This document shows, piece after piece, positions 35,551 to 46,653 of a DNA stretch of 64,000 bases. The stretch covers positions 8,436,501 to 8,500,500 of the forward strand of contig NW_027395283.1 in the NCBI RefSeq assembly GCF_027580225.2, read 5' to 3'. The notes beneath the pieces were generated by a model. It was not told the origin of the DNA. It saw only the letters and a list, made by a program, of their open reading frames with translations, and did no database searches. Every line of letters starts with the position of its first letter. The first letter of the stretch is position 1. The position numbers were made by a program, and so were the translations under genes. The stretch is from Misgurnus anguillicaudatus. Its lineage: Eukaryota > Chordata > Actinopteri > Cypriniformes > Cobitidae.

Positions 35551-35711
35551 TTGTTTTAAACATTGTGTGAAAATTAAAACATGAAATTGTCATAACGTTT
35601 GAAAATGGTAGAATCTAACATTCATCTAACGTTCAGACAACCTAGAAACATTCTTATAACATTAAGAAAACTGAACACTTTTTATGTTGGCAGAACGTTT
35701 TTGGGAACTTT
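35551..35711. repeat. Right arm of the inverted repeat
   Basis: Reverse complement of 25250-25419 with small differences, bracketing about 10 kb of nested insertions. Confidence 0.
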
Positions 35712-36029
35712 CAGGGAACATTCTTAGAACTTTTCTCTGTTAGCTGAGAGTCAGACAATATCTTGTCCATTATGAACACAAACACTTGAGGAAATAAGAT
35801 CAAGTATTCAGTGTGAGCCATGAACTCAATACAGATTTATGAAGAAATGTTCATGTGGTTTAGGACATCTAACACTAATAGTCAGCTGTGTGATGGATTT
35901 ATTTGACATTTAAACACACAGTGTCTCAGTTACTGAGGGATTGAAAGAGGAACGTTACATGAAGAGATGGAGGTTAGAATTTGTGTTTGTAGTTTTGTAT
36001 AATTCACATAAAGTCTCTGTTCTCTACAG

Positions 36030-36203
36030 GTTGAGGAGTTGTGATATCACAGATGAAGGTTGTGTTGCTCTGACTAAAGCTCTGAGATCAAACCCATCAC
36101 ACCTGAGACATCTGGATCTGTCTTATAATAAACTCACAGATTCAGGAGTGAAGCTGATCTCTGATGTACTGAAGAATCCTGACTGTAAACTAAAGATACT
36201 GTG
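36030..36203 (+). CDS. NLR LRR exon 1
   Basis: Acceptor GTTCTCTACAG ends at 36029 and donor GTAAGA begins at 36204. 174 bp, 58 codons, phase 2-2. It encodes two ribonuclease-inhibitor-type leucine-rich repeats (CDITDEGCVALTKAL; LRHLDLSYNKLTDSGVKLI). The LRR domain is the presumed ligand-sensing or autoinhibitory part. Nearly identical to the exon at 60272-60445, showing repeat-exon duplication. Confidence 0.
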
Positions 36204-36779
36204 GTAAGATTGTGATCTGATGTTCAGACAGAAATCACATATAGATTATAGTGAGACTATATAGAGATCATAACATCTGTAATGGATTTATAGACACTAG
36301 TCAACATTGAAAGTGGATCATAAAAGTTAATTTTAGGGTGTTTTCAGACCTGTAGATCGATTGCTTTGTTTTGAAACTGGGGGTTAAATGGCTAAAATGT
36401 TGGTTTACTTCGCATACACAAGACAATATTTCCAAATGAATCAGACTTTGTTAATACAAGTTGTGTGTGTGTGTAAACTTTCCTTTAATATCTCAGAGTG
36501 CATCTGTTTATTTTCTGTGATTCTGCTTAAATTGTCTGTCAGGATTAGAGCCCGAAGGCGTTTGTTTTGAGAATAATGGCTGGCTGATGAAGTTATTGGC
36601 TGGCTAGCCGGCTCAGCCAAAACCTAAATGACTGCTGCAGCCAAACTTTTCATAGCTGCAAATGACTGAAGCTGCCACTACATGTCTACAGATGTATATG
36701 TTATACTGATTAACTAGATCTCAGTCTTTCCAGGTAATGAGAAAATGAGACTGAGAAAAACTGTAATATAAACACACAA
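36204..36779 (+). other. NLR intron before the BEL element
   Basis: No gene. A GGCTGGCTAGCCGGCTCAGC stretch near 36600 resembles 50665-50725, so a dispersed repeat is likely. The BEL TSD CACAA is at 36775-36779. Confidence 0.
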
Positions 36780-37137
36780 TGTTGGAGCCATTATATATTG
36801 AGTTTCTTTGTTTGACACTAGATGGCGCCATTAGCCTTGGTGATGTATTTAAGTTTGTGTTAATGAGCCACAGGTGGCAAGGAATTGACGGTCAAACAAA
36901 CTTTTTTGACCGTGTGAATCGGTTGTGCTAATGTTACGTTCGTATTTTGTTTATTTGTTATGAAGGTTGAAGTTTTGTAAAGTATTTTATTTGTCTTTAT
37001 TTGATTTATGTGCCATGATAATAAATGGACTGGCATATTCAACTTCATCCTAAGATATGGACAATACATTTCTTTGTTATTAGCAAGCCTAATGCACGCG
37101 TCAATTCAGGACCCATAACTCCTTCCCCGTCGTTACA
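36780..37137 (+). repeat. 5' LTR of the BEL element
   Basis: 358 bp. It contains a hairpin CGGTCAAA...TTTGACCG (about 36889-36914) and AATAAA at 37020-37025, the probable polyadenylation signal. The following bases (TGTTTAGTC...) should be the primer binding site, but I cannot assign a tRNA. Confidence 0.
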
Positions 37138-37630
37138 TGTTTAGTCAAAAAAGTTTGACCAAAGGAGCCTGAATATCAGTTTTATTAACTTTGGCATTTG
37201 AATCCGATCGTTTGGGAGACTACAGTAAAAGTCAGCAGCTGATCTGGAGTCGGATGATGTTCATTCGGGACTGTTTCGTTTTATCGGATTTTCTGTGGAT
37301 TATTGCTCTCTTTGTTCGCGGATTTCAAAGGACTATGAAGTTGTAAAAGGACACAGCGTACACGAACACTTGAGTCTTCAGCCTGGTACTGAGGTATGAA
37401 AGCGCTTTCTCTTGAACTTGAATGGCCATAAACTGTGTGTACACACGAAACGAACAAACACAAATCCAATGCGCATTGGTGGTAAAAGGGGTTTTGGAAA
37501 AAAAAAAAAAAAAAGTACTTATTTGTTTGTATTTTCTTTAAATGCTTGTTTAGCTTACCCATGTTTACAAAGTATTGTAAGGTAATGCTTATGGGTTTAA
37601 AACATGCTGTGAGTATTTAAATATTTCAAA
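37138..37630 (+). other. BEL 5' leader
   Basis: 493 bp between LTR and ORF, expected to hold the primer binding site and packaging signals. A run of 17 A at 37499-37515 is the only outstanding feature. Confidence 0.
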
Positions 37631-40600
37631 ATGGCAGATAAAATGGAGCTTGAGTCTCAAACACAGAAAGCAGAGGTTGAAAATGTTGTTCGAAAGAGAG
37701 ATGTTAAACTTACTGAAAAAGGGTTAATGGCAAAACTCGATACTTTGCAGAAATTAAGAAAATCTAAGTTTAACACAGCCTCTAAGTTAAAAAAGTCAAT
37801 TCAAGAGTGTTTTGGAAATAAGGAATTTGAAGATGTGGTCAAGAAGATGCTTGAAAGGTTTATATTACAATGTGAGGAAGCAAGAGAAGCACATGAGTCT
37901 ATAATTGCTTTATTGCCTGATGATGAGAAGGATAAGCACGAAACATGGTTCAAAGCCAAGATGTTATGGGCTGAACAATTTAATGATGTGGTAAATGAAT
38001 GGTTGGATATGCCACATGAGGAATGTGGACGTGCTCCCAGTGAAATTGAACCCAATGATAGTGCTTCAAATATACAAACACAGATCAGCAGTGGTAGCCG
38101 CCACAGTTCACGCTCCAGCAAATCTAAAAGCTCTGTGGAACTTGCACGCATTGAAATTGAAGCGGAAAATGCAGCTCTTGTCGCTGAGGCAGAGGCTTTA
38201 AAAGCTAAGCATGAAATTGAGCAACAAATGGAAATGCTACAAAAACGTAAGGAACAAATGAACATTGAAGCAAAAATTGCAGCCTCCAATGCAAAGCTAT
38301 CAGTGATCAGGACTTTTGAGCAGCAAAAGGAAGGTAGCACTGCAGCGGACGGGATGGAATCCTATATCCGTAAACATGCAAAAACCACAACTGCATCTCT
38401 CTATCCACACGTTGAAATACAAAAGGGGACTTCTTTGCAAAGTTACATAAATGCTACTTCACAACTTGAATTATCTCAACCTGTACAGCAACATGCATTA
38501 AAGCCCAGAATAACTGCTTCAGTAAATCCTAAAGATACACTGAAGATACTTCAAAAGCAACAGGAAATGACAGAGTTACTTTTACTGCAACAAAAGTCTC
38601 AACATTTGCCACCACGTGAGATTCCAGTGTTTGAAGGGGATCCTTTACAATTCAGTTTGTTCACAAAAGCTTTTAAATATTGTGTCGAGGAGAAAACAAG
38701 CAAAGGTGACTGTTTGTATTTCCTTGAAAGATACACAAGAGGGCGCCCAAGAGAAATTGTACGAAGTTGTATGAATATGGCACCTGAAAGGGGTTATGAT
38801 ACAGCTAAAGCCATGCTTAAACAGCAGTTTGGAGAAGACTATCTTGTTTCTGCTGCATATATGGAAAAGGTGCTTGGATGGCCCATGATTAAGTATGAGG
38901 ATATCACAGCTCTTCAGGAGTATGCTCTCTTTTTACGTGGATGTTGCAATGCAATGGCAGACCTACAATACATGCAAGAGTTGGACATGCCAACAAACAT
39001 GAGAACAGTGATTCTAAAACTTCCATTTAAATTCAGAGAAAAATGGAGAACAACTGCATGTGACATCATGGAAAGACAGAAACGAAGAGCAAGATTTAGT
39101 GATGTTGTCACATTTATTGAATACCAAGTTAAAGTCATTTCAGATCCAATATTTGGGTCAATTCAAAATCTAGAAACAAAAACCACTGGTAAACCAAAGG
39201 ACATCTATAAATTTAAGTCCCAATCCCAGTCAAAACCAAAGTTTAAAGGAGACAGTTTTGCTACCAATGTTATCCATGTTGACAAACCCATTGTAGGTAA
39301 AACCAAAAGTACAAATCATGAACATTCAAGCAGTCAATCTAAAAGCAACTTATCTAGTTGTTTGTTTTGTACACAAGGGCATTCTTTGGAGCAATGTAAA
39401 GAGTTTGGCAAGAAGAAACATAGGGAAAAGGTAAGCTTTATAAAGGAAAAGGCTGTTTGCTTTGGTTGCTTACTCGTTGGACACAGAAGCAAAGACTGTA
39501 AAAGGCGCCTAACTTGCAAAGTATGCAACCAGAAACATCCCAGTGTTCTTCACATTTTTTCTAAAGAGCTCAAAGTTGATAAAGCTGTCAGCACGAATGA
39601 TGAACATAATGCAGAACCTTCAATCAATAACGTGCTTGTTTCTGCACAGACATGTGGTCATACAGGGGCCGGGAGTAACAATGATATTTTGCCTATCCTT
39701 CCAGTCCAAGTAAAGTCTGCAGTAGGTAACAAAGTCATTCAGACTTATGCATTTCTGGACACAGGAAGCACTTCTACTTTCTGTTCAGAAAATCTGATGA
39801 GAAAGCTGCATCTAAATGGAAGAAAGACCAAAATTAGTTTACTTACAATGAGTCCCAAAACGACAGTTTCAAGCTATGTGGTAAACAACTTGGAGATTTC
39901 AAGTCTCAATGGTAAAGTTTTTTATGGGTTACCAGAAGTTTACACACAGAAACAAATGCCAGTAAGCCCAGCAAACATTGTTGAACAAAAAGACCTAACT
40001 AAATGGCCATATCTTGATGGTATTTACATTCCGCATATTCAAGCTGAAGTAGAGTTGTTGATAGGTACCAACGCCTCTAAATTACTTGAACCATGGCAAG
40101 TAGTGAATAGCCAGGGAGATGGTCCTTACGCCGTACGTACCCTACTGGGGTGGGTTGTAAACGGTTCGCTAGGCAGCTCTCAAAATGAACAACATACTGC
40201 TAGAGTAAATAGGGTGTCTGTTGAAACATTGGAATTGCTATTGGAAAAGCAATACCAGCATGATTTCAGTGAAAAGGTGTCAGATGACAAAGAAGAAATG
40301 TCCCAGCAGGATAAAAGGTTTATGGAAATTATGGAGAAATCTGTGAGCTTTAAAAGTGGACATTATAGTTTGAAGTTGCCTTTCAAAGAGAAAGATCTTG
40401 CTATGCCAAACAATCTTAACGTTGCCAAACAACGGCTGCTTGGAACGAAGAGAAAACTTGAAAGAAACATGAAATTTCAGCAGGAATATACTGATTTTAT
40501 GAATGATATGATGAGCCAAGGTTACGCTGAGAAAGTGCCAGAGCATCAGTTGGATCGAGATGATGGTAAAGTGTGGTATATTCCGCATCATGGTGTCTAC

Positions 40601-43600
40601 CACCCTCGAAAAGGTAAATTACGTGTAGTTTTTGACTGTGGAGCAGAGTACAGTGGAGCATCTTTGAACAGTCAACTTCTACAAGGTCCTAATCTAACCA
40701 ACTCATTAATAGGAGTCCTTTTGAGGTTCAGACAGGAACCTATTGCTTTCATGACTGATATCAAAGCAATGTTTTATCAGGTCACAGTGGCAGAGGAAGA
40801 CAGGGATTTTCTACGCTTCCTATGGTGGCCAGATGGAGATGTTACGCAGGATGTGGCTGTCTTCAGAATGACTGTTCATTTATTTGGAGCAGTTTCCTCT
40901 CCCAGCTGTGCATGTTTCGCTTTAAGAAGAACTGCAGAGGACAATGAACACTGCTTTAGTGAGGAAGTAAGTGACACTGTTTACAAGAACTTTTACATGG
41001 ATGATTGCCTCAAAAGCGTACCTACAGAACAAGCAGCAATTAAAATGATTAAAGACCTGACTGCTCTTTGTCACAAAGGTGGTTTCCATCTAACACAATG
41101 GATGAGTAACAGCAGAGAGGTCTTACTATCTATTACTGAACAAGACAGATCCAAAAATCTTCATGAGCTCAATCTGGATCGAGACCAGCTACCAGTAGAA
41201 AGAGCCTTAGGTCTTCAATGGTGCGTGCAAACTGACACCTTTAATTTTAAAACTGTTTGCAAAGAAAAAACTCCAACCAGACGTGGCATTTTGTCTGTAG
41301 TAAGTTCAGTGTATGATCCTTTAGGATATCTTGCACCATTGACACTTCCAGTCAAACTTATCCTACAGGAGTTATGCAGAACAAACCATAACTGGGATGA
41401 TGAGATTCCTAAAGTTCTTGAGCAAAGATGGACTAAATGGATTACTGACTTGGATCAGTTGAACACTTTCGAAGTTGACAGATGTCTGAAACCATCTAAT
41501 TTTGGAGAACTGGCTAGTGCCCAACTACACCATTTTTCAGATGCCAGTGGAAGTGGATATGGATCTGTAACCTATTTAAGACTACAGAATAGTAACAATG
41601 ATGTGCATGTCTCCTTTCTGCTTGGCAAATCTAGGGTGGCACCCCTAAAATCAGTCACTATTCCTCGCTTGGAGTTGACTGCTGCAGTCCTAGCTGTAAA
41701 TATTGATAAAATGCTCAGAAAACAACTACAGCTTCAACTGGAAAACTCTTGTTTTTGGACTGACAGCACATCTGTCCTAAAGTATATAAAAAATGAAAAC
41801 AAGAGATTCCGTACCTTTGTTGCAAACAGGATTTCTGCAATCAGAGAAGCTTCAGATGTAACACAATGGAAGTATATTCATACTTCACAAAACCCTGCAG
41901 ACGTTGCATCCAGAGGATTGACTGTTCAACAATTGGTTACCAGCAAAGAATGGTTAAATGGACCAGAATTTCTGAAAGAGCCAGTTTCAACGTGGTCAAA
42001 AGACAACATTGACTTAAACGTTGTTGACAATGATCCAGAGCTGAAGAAGGAGCTCTCAGCAAATGCTGTAACTATTGAGGTCATCGAGAATGCAACCCAT
42101 AGGCTAATCAATTACTTTTCAGATTGGAAAAGACTTAAAACCGCAGTTGCATGGATACTGAGAGTAAGGAAAGTCCTACTTGAAGTAAGTCGCCAAAGAA
42201 AACAATTGACAATGACTTTGAAAGATGACAATGTGTTGAAACAGAGATTGCAACAAACCAAAGCTTCATTTGGAGGTCCATGCTTGTCTTCAGATGACCT
42301 TTTAGAAGCAGAAAAAGCTGTAATCCAGTTCTGTCAATGGGAAAAATTTAGCACTGAAATTTCACTACTAAAATCAGAAAGATCTGAAATAAGAAAAGAG
42401 AGTGCTATACGTAAGTTGAGCCCTATTTTAGAAGATGGGATACTGAGAGTTGGTGGGAGATTGTGCAGAGCTGCTATGCCCAAAGAAAGGAAACACCCGG
42501 TTATTTTAGCCAAAGATCAGCATATTTCTACTCTAATCCTCAGGCACATTCATGTACAAAATGGTCATTGTGGAAGAAATCATTTGCTCTCCATTTTAAG
42601 AGAAAATTATTGGATTACCCACGCCAATGCATTAGCCAGAAAGGTTATTTCAAAATGTACCTTCTGCAAAAAGCACAGTGGTAAATTGGGTGAGCAAAAA
42701 ATGGCTGACTTGCCTGTAGACCGAATAACTGCAGATCTTCCTCCATTTACTAATGTTGGGTTGGACTATTTTGGTCCAATTGAGGTAAAAAGAGGTCGCA
42801 GTTGTGTGAAACGCTATGGCGTAATTTTTACCTGCATGGCCAGCAGGGCAGTTCACTTGGAGGTGGCATACTCATTGGACACTGATTCTTGCATAAATGC
42901 ATTGCGACGATTCATATGCAGAAGAGGGCAAGTATGTCACATGATATCCGATAATGGAACAAATTTCACTAGTGCCGAAAAGGAACTGAGAAAATCTCTT
43001 AAAGAGTTAAATCAAAGTAAAATCACCAAGGCTCTAGCACACAAAGGAATTAAATGGAGTTTTAATCCACCTGCAGCCTCTCATCATGGTGGTGCATGGG
43101 AACGTATCATCCGAATGATAAGAAAGGTATTATCCTCTGTTTTAAATCAGCAGACACTGAATGATGAAGAATTACATACTGTCCTGTGTGAAGCTGAGGC
43201 AATTCTCAATGATCGACCTATCACCAAAATATCTGAAGATCCAAATGATTTGGAAGCGCTAACCCCCAATCATCTTCTTACAATGAAGAGAGAACCCATC
43301 TATCCTCCAGGTCTTTTTGACAAATCAGATCAATATGTAAGAAGAAGGTGGAAACAAATACAATACCTCTCAGATCTGTTTTGGAAAAGATGGATCAAAG
43401 AGTACTTACCTTTGCTACAAGAACGTCAAAAATGGACAAAGGAAAGACATAATTTTATGCCAGATGATATTGTTCTTATTGCAGATCCTTCAGCCCCACG
43501 CAATTCTTGGTTACTTGGTAGAGTGGTAGAAACTTACCCAGATAAAAAGGGTTTAGTTAGATCTGCACGAATTCAAACCAAAACAAACACAATAATAAGA

Positions 43601-43636
43601 CCTATAACAAAACTTTGTCTTTTATTGGAAATGTGA
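37631..43636 (+). CDS. BEL/Pao Gag-Pol polyprotein (2001 aa)
   Basis: One uninterrupted frame from ATG 37631. Gag has a basic, helical N-terminus with a coiled coil around residues 175-240, a capsid-like region and cysteine motifs at 577-590 (CLFCTQGHSLEQC) and 610-623 (CFGCLLVGHRSKDC). Protease: LDTGSTSTF with Asp710. RT: Asp1043 in DIKAMFYQV and YMDD at 1122-1125. RNase H: Asp1304 (FSDASGSG) and Asp1378. Integrase: HHCC finger from about 1640 and catalytic Asp1712, Asp1774 (SDNGTNF) and Glu1824 in the GGAWER motif typical of BEL. A C-terminal DUF5641-like domain follows. All catalytic residues I can identify are present; no env follows. Confidence 0.
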   Translation: MADKMELESQTQKAEVENVVRKRDVKLTEKGLMAKLDTLQKLRKSKFNTASKLKKSIQECFGNKEFEDVVKKMLERFILQCEEAREAHESIIALLPDDEKDKHETWFKAKMLWAEQFNDVVNEWLDMPHEECGRAPSEIEPNDSASNIQTQISSGSRHSSRSSKSKSSVELARIEIEAENAALVAEAEALKAKHEIEQQMEMLQKRKEQMNIEAKIAASNAKLSVIRTFEQQKEGSTAADGMESYIRKHAKTTTASLYPHVEIQKGTSLQSYINATSQLELSQPVQQHALKPRITASVNPKDTLKILQKQQEMTELLLLQQKSQHLPPREIPVFEGDPLQFSLFTKAFKYCVEEKTSKGDCLYFLERYTRGRPREIVRSCMNMAPERGYDTAKAMLKQQFGEDYLVSAAYMEKVLGWPMIKYEDITALQEYALFLRGCCNAMADLQYMQELDMPTNMRTVILKLPFKFREKWRTTACDIMERQKRRARFSDVVTFIEYQVKVISDPIFGSIQNLETKTTGKPKDIYKFKSQSQSKPKFKGDSFATNVIHVDKPIVGKTKSTNHEHSSSQSKSNLSSCLFCTQGHSLEQCKEFGKKKHREKVSFIKEKAVCFGCLLVGHRSKDCKRRLTCKVCNQKHPSVLHIFSKELKVDKAVSTNDEHNAEPSINNVLVSAQTCGHTGAGSNNDILPILPVQVKSAVGNKVIQTYAFLDTGSTSTFCSENLMRKLHLNGRKTKISLLTMSPKTTVSSYVVNNLEISSLNGKVFYGLPEVYTQKQMPVSPANIVEQKDLTKWPYLDGIYIPHIQAEVELLIGTNASKLLEPWQVVNSQGDGPYAVRTLLGWVVNGSLGSSQNEQHTARVNRVSVETLELLLEKQYQHDFSEKVSDDKEEMSQQDKRFMEIMEKSVSFKSGHYSLKLPFKEKDLAMPNNLNVAKQRLLGTKRKLERNMKFQQEYTDFMNDMMSQGYAEKVPEHQLDRDDGKVWYIPHHGVYHPRKGKLRVVFDCGAEYSGASLNSQLLQGPNLTNSLIGVLLRFRQEPIAFMTDIKAMFYQVTVAEEDRDFLRFLWWPDGDVTQDVAVFRMTVHLFGAVSSPSCACFALRRTAEDNEHCFSEEVSDTVYKNFYMDDCLKSVPTEQAAIKMIKDLTALCHKGGFHLTQWMSNSREVLLSITEQDRSKNLHELNLDRDQLPVERALGLQWCVQTDTFNFKTVCKEKTPTRRGILSVVSSVYDPLGYLAPLTLPVKLILQELCRTNHNWDDEIPKVLEQRWTKWITDLDQLNTFEVDRCLKPSNFGELASAQLHHFSDASGSGYGSVTYLRLQNSNNDVHVSFLLGKSRVAPLKSVTIPRLELTAAVLAVNIDKMLRKQLQLQLENSCFWTDSTSVLKYIKNENKRFRTFVANRISAIREASDVTQWKYIHTSQNPADVASRGLTVQQLVTSKEWLNGPEFLKEPVSTWSKDNIDLNVVDNDPELKKELSANAVTIEVIENATHRLINYFSDWKRLKTAVAWILRVRKVLLEVSRQRKQLTMTLKDDNVLKQRLQQTKASFGGPCLSSDDLLEAEKAVIQFCQWEKFSTEISLLKSERSEIRKESAIRKLSPILEDGILRVGGRLCRAAMPKERKHPVILAKDQHISTLILRHIHVQNGHCGRNHLLSILRENYWITHANALARKVISKCTFCKKHSGKLGEQKMADLPVDRITADLPPFTNVGLDYFGPIEVKRGRSCVKRYGVIFTCMASRAVHLEVAYSLDTDSCINALRRFICRRGQVCHMISDNGTNFTSAEKELRKSLKELNQSKITKALAHKGIKWSFNPPAASHHGGAWERIIRMIRKVLSSVLNQQTLNDEELHTVLCEAEAILNDRPITKISEDPNDLEALTPNHLLTMKREPIYPPGLFDKSDQYVRRRWKQIQYLSDLFWKRWIKEYLPLLQERQKWTKERHNFMPDDIVLIADPSAPRNSWLLGRVVETYPDKKGLVRSARIQTKTNTIIRPITKLCLLLEM

Positions 43637-43781
43637 AAGGTAAATGGGATATGATGTACCTTTATTGTTAAAGAAGGCAATTGTTTATTCTTGATGATGA
43701 TAATCTATTTAATGGCTCCTTATATTATTATATGATTTAAAATTGTTTATTCCTTATGTCATTAACAATTAGGGGCCGGAA

Positions 43782-44139
43782 TGTTGGAGCCATTATATAT
43801 TGAGTTTCTTTGTTTGACACTAGATGGCGCCATTAGCCTTGGTGATGTATTTAAGTTTGTGTTAATGAGCCACAGGTGGCAAGGAATTGACGGTCAAACA
43901 AACTTTTTTGACCGTGTGAATCGGTTGTGCTAATGTTACGTTCGTATTTTGTTTATTTGTTATGAAGGTTGAAGTTTTGTAAAGTATTTTATTTGTCTTT
44001 ATTTGATTTATGTGCCATGATAATAAATGGACTGGCATATTCAACTTCATCCTAAGATATGGACAATACATTTCTTTGTTATTAGCAAGCCTAATGCACG
44101 CGTCAATTCAGGACCCATAACTCCTTCCCCGTCGTTACA
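43782..44139 (+). repeat. 3' LTR of the BEL element
   Basis: Same 358 bp as the 5' LTR, preceded by the purine tract 43771-43781. The AATAAA at 44022-44027 is on the same strand as the NLR gene and could end host transcripts prematurely (inference). Confidence 0.
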
Positions 44140-44765
44140 CACAATGTTATCAGTATTATTTTGGACAAAGTTTTGCACATTTCACTTCAATGTACACTGA
44201 AGCATACGTCGTGAATTAGCAATGTGGAAACGATGGTTTGTTACTGCAGTTATATCACGTTCAGTGCCAGGGGCGGACTTACCATTAGGCAAAGGTTGGC
44301 AGTTGCCTTGGGCCCCGCCTTACTAAGGGGCCCCAAAACGCAGGGGTGTACTTGGTGAGCTGCCACTTTTTGCCCCTGCTTATCATCAAGATTCCCAGAA
44401 AACTATCATAATTTTGTTTAATTAAGAATTCTATTAAAACATATTTTGTGTTTTTCAGTATATTCCCATAAAAGGTTTGAACGTTATTATTACATATTAG
44501 CGCGTAGCTCAAATCAACAAAGCGAGCAGAGCTGCAGGCAGCAGCGAGTGAGTTTGATAGTTGATACATTAAAAGAGCGAAGCTGCAAGGAAATAAACTA
44601 AGAGTGAAACGTAGCTACACCAATGGAGCAGAAAAGATGATTCACACAAAAATGTAGCCAAAGTCTCCACTTTTCTCCCCACAAACACTGCCACGGTCTG
44701 TGCTGCTCTCAGCAACCTCTTTTCCGTCAGACACCGCTCTCTCTCGGCCACGGACACTGATAGTG

Positions 44766-46653
44766 CAGTGTTTCCGCTATATACATTCTACCGTGGCGGC
44801 CCGCCATGCCTAAAACATCCCCGCCACGCCTGCGGTTGTGGATAGAAGGGATACAGCAAACGAAATCTCGCTGGATGACCACTGTTTTATCCTAATCCTT
44901 CAACCAAACCCAACTCTAAACACAAAATTTCACACGATTGTAGGATGTATTTGTATCTCATTTAGCCAGAGCCGCTGTTTTCATCCTAATAATCCTACCT
45001 CCAAATCTAATCCTTAACTTTTCGGCATTTGCTGTATCCCTTCTAGACAAAACCCACGGCGGCAGCTCGCAAAAAAGCTACAGAAATGTCCGCCCTGCCA
45101 GACTGGCTGTCTTAGAAATAAATTCCTTTCTGGATTCGCGTTGTTAACTCATTTATAAATAAATCTCCTAAAGTATCAATTTCTTCCATGGGTTTAGTTT
45201 AATGAACAAATAGATTTAAATCAACAGAGGATGATTAGGCTACGTCTCTGTTTTGAGAAATAATAATAAAATAAATAAGCCTATACGAAATATGTTACAC
45301 TTAAATAATAATTAAATTGACAAAACGAATAAAAAAGTATTTGAGTTTCTGTTTTTTTGTGACGCGCTGACCAAAGCAGCAGAAAGCACGTCATGTTTTT
45401 AATGATTTTAAATAAGCACAAAGTTTTCTCCTTATTATGAGTTTATACAAATAAAAAGACATAATCTGAAGTTTCGAATATTGTTTTACTTTTATCTTTA
45501 TGACTATAAATTTAGGGTAATTTAAGGTGCAAGGTCATCACGCATTTGATGTTCACCGGCGCATATACACGGACGCAGCGCAGGGCTGCGAGAAAAGACA
45601 TTATTAAACTTTCGATTTAACATATTACGAGTTTTTTGGAGATTCATTTGGAATCACTGTACTCATATTATCAACTTATCTGGTCATTAGTTATTCAGAA
45701 TATAGGCTATAAGCGCAGTAGCGCGCTGCTGACCGCTCAGCTGTCAATCAATCTTCTGTGCTTTAGATCGACACTCACAAAGTTTCACATTAAATGATAT
45801 GATATTTGTCCAAAAACAAAAGGCTAAATACTGAATACTACTTATATGCGACTGCAAGACATTAATAGTCGAATCTGTTTGTAAGGAAACTTACATTATT
45901 CCCGTGGAAGAGAAGAACGTTGGTAATAGAAACTTGAGGCAGACGGTGAGACTGTTTTATCTGTTTTCAGACGAAACAGGACGGTCGGGGTACCCGCGGG
46001 TGAACCGCGTATTATTTGATGTAACGGGTGTAATAATAGGCTTTTCGCGCGTCATTTGCGTTGTAGATGCAGGTCAGGACTCAATAGACAAGAGTAAAAT
46101 GCGGGTCTAACATCCAAGACCAAAATTCGACTCGTTTTTAAATGGCCCCGTGCTTTGTGTTTAAGATCTGTCTGAAGACCGTTAAAGGTTTCTATTCAAC
46201 TGCGCGATTTGCGGTGTGACCGGCTCGGGGTCTTTATGTCAAATGGTACGGGTGTGAAATAAAATTGCTGCTGATGTCGGATAACTGGTCGGTTGTTCGG
46301 TCAATCACAGCTGTGCGGATTATCAAACAGGACTGTGTGTGAGTTTGCAACAGCTCTGTAACGCTAAACACGAGCACAACTTGCAATGCACACTACATTA
46401 AAACTACAATGAAATATCCGAACTACGTACGTAGCTATGTAACGTTTTTTAAGAAAATACATTTTAGATCAAACATAGAAAAGCAATATGCTATAAATAT
46501 AAGGAAAAGTAAATGACAGCATGAAAATGATAAAAAAAATACATGTTAGTTTACTGTAGCCTATATTCTACTTTAAAAAAAATAATGTACATTTATAATC
46601 ATCATGGGCGCCCCCTGCCGCCACAGCTGAAAAAAATCCTAGAGGAAACACTG
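44766..46653. mobile_element. Inner hAT-like element
   Basis: Ends CAGTGTTTCC (44766) and GGAAACACTG (46644-46653). Only TAGTG is shared directly at the two borders, so the 8-bp duplication is decayed or the ends are displaced. It contains the TA-flanked MITE 44845-45043. No transposase seen. Confidence 0.
44845..45043. mobile_element. 199-bp TA-flanked MITE
   Basis: GAAGGGATACAGCAAA (44845) and TTTGCTGTATCCCTTC (ending 45043) are inverted repeats, with TA on both sides (44843-44844, 45044-45045). This is a Tc1/mariner-type target. Confidence 0.

Larger units (their letters stand above)
34158..35590. repeat. Rearranged repeat mosaic with LTR-like core
   Basis: A segment at 34158-34270 recurs at 35474-35590, and a second at 34271-34516 recurs at 35231-35477, giving the order A-B-C-B-A. 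B begins with a hairpin (TGTCATGGGCTTGCCAGAT against ATCTGGCAAGACCATGACA). C includes 34541-34997, which starts TGTCATGG, contains AATAAA and ends GTGACA like an LTR. Its first 130 bp are tandemly repeated (from 34411 and 34541). Internal retrotransposon genes are absent. Confidence 0.
36780..44139 (+). mobile_element. Full-length BEL/Pao retrotransposon with identical LTRs and intact ORF
   Basis: 358-bp LTRs at 36780-37137 and 43782-44139 (TGTTGG...GTTACA) look identical by eye. Flanked by the 5-bp duplication CACAA (36775-36779, 44140-44144), the usual BEL/Pao length. A purine run AGGGGCCGGAA (43771-43781) precedes the 3' LTR. The single ORF of 2001 codons is uninterrupted. Together these indicate a very recent, potentially mobile copy, in the same orientation as the NLR gene. 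Confidence 0.
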
